In this document: positions 43,381 through 45,156 of the stretch, piece by piece
How the letters are laid out: each line of letters starts with the position of its first letter
How positions within the stretch are numbered: the first letter of the stretch is position 1
Origin: an uncultured Nitrosomonas sp.
GTDB taxonomy: Bacteria > Pseudomonadota > Gammaproteobacteria > Burkholderiales > Nitrosomonadaceae
DNA length: 45,156 bases
Assembly (NCBI GenBank): GCA_902826115.1
Contig: CADEDO010000005.1
Coordinates: 34,757 to 79,912 of the forward strand
Direction: 5' to 3'
The notes under the pieces: model-generated
Database searches by the model: none
The model's input: only the letters and a program-made list of their open reading frames with translations
What the model was told of the DNA's origin: nothing
Translations under genes and position numbers: made by a program

Positions 43381-44078
43381 TCAGTGCGGAGGTGTACAAA
43401 GATGAAGTCGATGTTGAAAACATTCTTGTCGATTTGCGTACGGTGGTGATCCCTGCGCTGGAAGCACAATATCCAGGATTAAGAATTGAACCAGGACAAT
43501 CCAGGCAGAAACAAGAGGAAACACTATCAAAGCTTTGGGGGTTTGGCGCGTTGGCGATGCTTGGAATATATGCTTTGTTAGCAATCCCCTTGCGTTCGTA
43601 TGTGCAGCCGCTAATTATTATGCTGGCAATTCCGTTTGGTTTTATTGGTGCTGTATTGGGACACTTGCTGCTAAGAATCCCTTTGACTCTCGAATCTTAT
43701 GTTGCGTTATTTGCCGTGGGTGGAATTGTAATTAACGATAGTCTAATACTGGTTGAAAAAATTAATGAGATTTGGAAAAAAAATATTTCATTGCATGACG
43801 CTGTTCTATTGGCTGGTAAAGCGCGCTTTCGGGCCATCTTTTTAACGACGGCAACTACCTGTTTAGGACTGTTGCCACTCATGAGTGAACAAAGTCCTCA
43901 TGCCGAGAAAATTTTGCCTATGTCGATTACATTGGCATTTGGCATTATGTTTGCAACTTTCATCACCTTAATTCTAGTACCAGTCAGTTATGTTGTTTTG
44001 AGAGAGGATTTAATGGGTGAATTGCCCATAACGGAATACTGTGCGAAGGGACACGGAAAATGCTGGCTGCGGCGATAG
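43329..44078 (+). CDS. RND efflux pump inner-membrane subunit, C-terminal part (frameshifted gene)
   Basis: This frame continues the pump directly (MPGFASITRQNRERIQLISAEVYKDEVDVENIL) and carries the second half of the C-terminal membrane domain: LWGFGALAMLGIYALLAIPLRSYVQPLIIMLAIPFG, FAVGGIVINDSLILVEKINE and ATTCLGLLPLMSEQS. The ATG at 43329 has no ribosome site of its own, so it is not an independent gene. Together with the preceding part it makes a complete RND permease. With a functional frame it would work with the NodT-like channel and adaptor as an exporter, possibly of the lipopeptide-like product of the cluster. Confidence 0.85.
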   Translation: MPGFASITRQNRERIQLISAEVYKDEVDVENILVDLRTVVIPALEAQYPGLRIEPGQSRQKQEETLSKLWGFGALAMLGIYALLAIPLRSYVQPLIIMLAIPFGFIGAVLGHLLLRIPLTLESYVALFAVGGIVINDSLILVEKINEIWKKNISLHDAVLLAGKARFRAIFLTTATTCLGLLPLMSEQSPHAEKILPMSITLAFGIMFATFITLILVPVSYVVLREDLMGELPITEYCAKGHGKCWLRR

Positions 44079-44636
44079 AAACGTAAGTATCTATCTTCAT
44101 AAGGAAAAAAACGCCTGATTGAGTCAGGTGTTGATTCGAAAGAATGGTGTCTCCTTTGTCGAAGTCTTAGGGAAACGCTGATCCCTATCTAAAAAAAGTT
44201 TTATAGAATCCTCTTTTCTTCTTCAGGCTTTTTTTCGATGATTGCCGATAATTTGTAGCGAGTTAAATTCAAAAAAGCGGAAAATTTCGCAAAAATTAAT
44301 AAAATTTCACTTCAAAAAACCGAACGCTGACAAGCGCGGAAAGATTTTCACCTCCTGATTCATTCAAAAAGTCTTTCTATTCTCTAAAAACCTGCTTTTC
44401 CGTTCCCAACTCGCCCCGCCACATTGTCCCTACTGGGTGGCTTCGCAACCATGCCAGATCGGTTATGCAAAGGGCGGGGGTTGAGACCTGAGCGGCTCCG
44501 CAAAGAGCCCGCGCCGGGAACATACCCGCTTACGGGAACTCAGGAATTCCTACATTTGGCCTTTGGCCAAGCCTCGGAACCTTCTTCTGAGATTCCCTGC
44601 TAGTTCTTGTTAAAAGCATTTATTCCTTCGCTCTCG
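44079..44636. other. Non-coding, hairpin-rich region; possible phage/plasmid origin remnant
   Basis: No gene is visible in these 558 bases. Near 44110-44135 a small stem (CCTGA / TCAGG) could end the efflux operon. From 44401 the sequence becomes more GC-rich and contains four clustered hairpins: 44407-44420 with 44473-44483 (bulged), 44491-44511, 44525-44536 (CCCG / CGGG) and 44556-44570 (TTGGCC / GGCCAA). Such clusters occur at single-strand origins of filamentous phages and rolling-circle plasmids, and the next two genes fit that setting. This reading is tentative. Confidence 0.4.
44241..44268. other. Weak dif-like (XerC/XerD) candidate site
   Basis: The 28 bases split as an 11-6-11 pattern: left ATTGCCGATAA, centre TTTGTA, right GCGAGTTAAAT. 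By eye the right arm shares GTTAAAT and the left arm shares the final ATAA with chromosomal dif sites, about 18 of 28 positions overall. Filamentous phages that use host XerCD carry such degenerate sites. It could be chance. Confidence 0.2.
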
Positions 44637-44882
44637 CTACGCTTGAGCGTCAGAGGCAGGCGCATGCCGCGCTTCCTCCTCCTTCGTCGTCGTCATCGGG
44701 GCAGCGCAAAAACTTTCCGCATTGGTGCTGGCGTTGAGCGGTGCAGAGACATCGACACCGGAAAACGTTTTAATCGCCTCACAGTGCTTTTTAAACACTC
44801 GGGAAGGGTAAAGGGTGGATAAGTCGTATCCGTCAAGCCAAAGGCGGTATGCAATGGCATGGTATGGGTGTAAATCACTCAT
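44637..44882 (-). CDS. Small protein resembling the C-terminus of phage/plasmid replication initiators (gpII/X type)
   Basis: The 81-residue product begins MSDLHPYHAIAYRLWLDGYDLSTLYP and continues SRVFKKHCEAIKTFSGVDVSAP. That is the pattern at the C-terminal end of filamentous-phage replication proteins (a 'W..G.D....-S/R-x-F.-H....-GVDI' segment), but the large catalytic part is missing. Its ATG overlaps the stop of the preceding HTH gene (ATGA), so the two are translationally coupled and this is a real short gene and not merely a cut-off tail. The base composition is more GC-rich than the metal cluster. The homology is recalled from pattern, not from a search. Confidence 0.4.
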   Translation of the reverse strand: MSDLHPYHAIAYRLWLDGYDLSTLYPSRVFKKHCEAIKTFSGVDVSAPLNASTNAESFCAAPMTTTKEEEARHAPASDAQA

Positions 44883-45124
44883 GATTCCCCCTGCTTAACA
44901 ATTTTGAGTTTCCGAGGCTGTAGCTTGCGGGTAGGGTATCCATGCAGATCCGGGCCGCGCGTGCCGGGTTTGATGCTTAGAGGGCTTTTGATTCGCCAAG
45001 TATCACTGGCATCCTTGAAACCTTCAATTCGACCCTCAGAAAGCAGAGTCCGGACACGGCGTTCAGATGTCTCAAGAAATTCGGCCACTTCGGAAACTGT
45101 AAGGTAAGCGTCCAACGCCACCAT
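44879..45124 (-). CDS. Excisionase-like helix-turn-helix DNA-binding protein
   Basis: The 81-residue protein has an N-terminal winged-HTH of the MerR/excisionase (HTH_17) type: LTVSEVAEFLETSERRVRTLLSEGRIEGFKDASDTWRI. The second half is basic and rich in Pro and Gly (KPGTRGPDLHGY, then KLQPRKLKIVKQ). Such proteins control excision or early transcription in phages, integrative elements and plasmids. It precedes and overlaps the replication-like ORF. The window ends 32 bases upstream, so more of the element may lie to the right. Confidence 0.65.
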   Translation of the reverse strand: MVALDAYLTVSEVAEFLETSERRVRTLLSEGRIEGFKDASDTWRIKSPLSIKPGTRGPDLHGYPTRKLQPRKLKIVKQGES

Positions 45125-45156
45125 CTATCTCTATCAATTCATCTACTTTAGCGTTT

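Overview
The window looks like chromosomal DNA of a Gram-negative, moderately AT-rich proteobacterium. The gene content includes an ABC O-antigen exporter, two TonB-dependent receptors, FecI/FecR, an RND pump and a protein-E-like adhesin. It fits a betaproteobacterium of the Nitrosomonadaceae type, but that is an inference from gene content and not a database match.

Layout. (1) 328-7384: a tightly overlapping surface-polysaccharide operon with Wzm permease, Wzt ATPase carrying a C-terminal domain, a large methyltransferase with a C-terminal coiled coil (WbdD-like chain terminator), and two glycosyltransferases. (2) 7579-15254: mostly unrelated single genes: class I photolyase, Aer-type PAS chemoreceptor, a secreted Ig-like protein, a protein-E-like periplasmic protein, a phytol/dolichol-kinase-like membrane protein and a P-loop protein. 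(3) 15861-44078: a large accessory region that I read as one metal-acquisition system. It encodes MbtH, a type II thioesterase, a fatty-acyl-AMP ligase/ACP/condensation protein without an adenylation domain, a Sfp-type phosphopantetheinyl transferase, and a ZnuD-like TonB receptor behind an All3515-like (Zur-repressed family) protein. It also encodes a second All3515-like protein, two YcnI-like secreted proteins, a CSCC-bearing BNR protein with a TlpA-like thioredoxin, a secreted FG-GAP repeat protein, FecI/FecR with a siderophore-type TonB receptor, and a NodT/MFP/RND exporter whose pump gene is frameshifted. (4) 44079-45124: a hairpin-rich, more GC-rich segment with two coupled small genes resembling filamentous-phage or plasmid genes (excisionase-like HTH and a replication-protein C-terminus), plus a weak dif-like sequence.

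The main discovery is a family of ten 17-bp palindromes, TGYGRCA-N3-TGYCRCA (one left half has A at position 3, and two left halves end in G or T). They lie at six places between 15861 and 38116, almost all in promoter regions of region 3, and I found no full match elsewhere in the window. They occur before the MbtH/thioesterase/NRPS genes, between TlpA and the ZnuD receptor operon, between the second All3515-like gene and Sfp, before the first YcnI-like gene, between the second YcnI-like gene and fecI, and before the efflux operon. In two places the sites abut as a perfect 34-bp tandem. This ties synthesis, export, uptake and periplasmic handling genes into one probable regulon. The family assignments (ZnuD, All3515) favour zinc as the signal, but no Zur/Fur-type regulator is encoded in the window. 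A second cross-cutting pattern is that several of the secreted proteins are predicted to begin with histidine after signal-peptide cleavage, as in known histidine-brace copper proteins.
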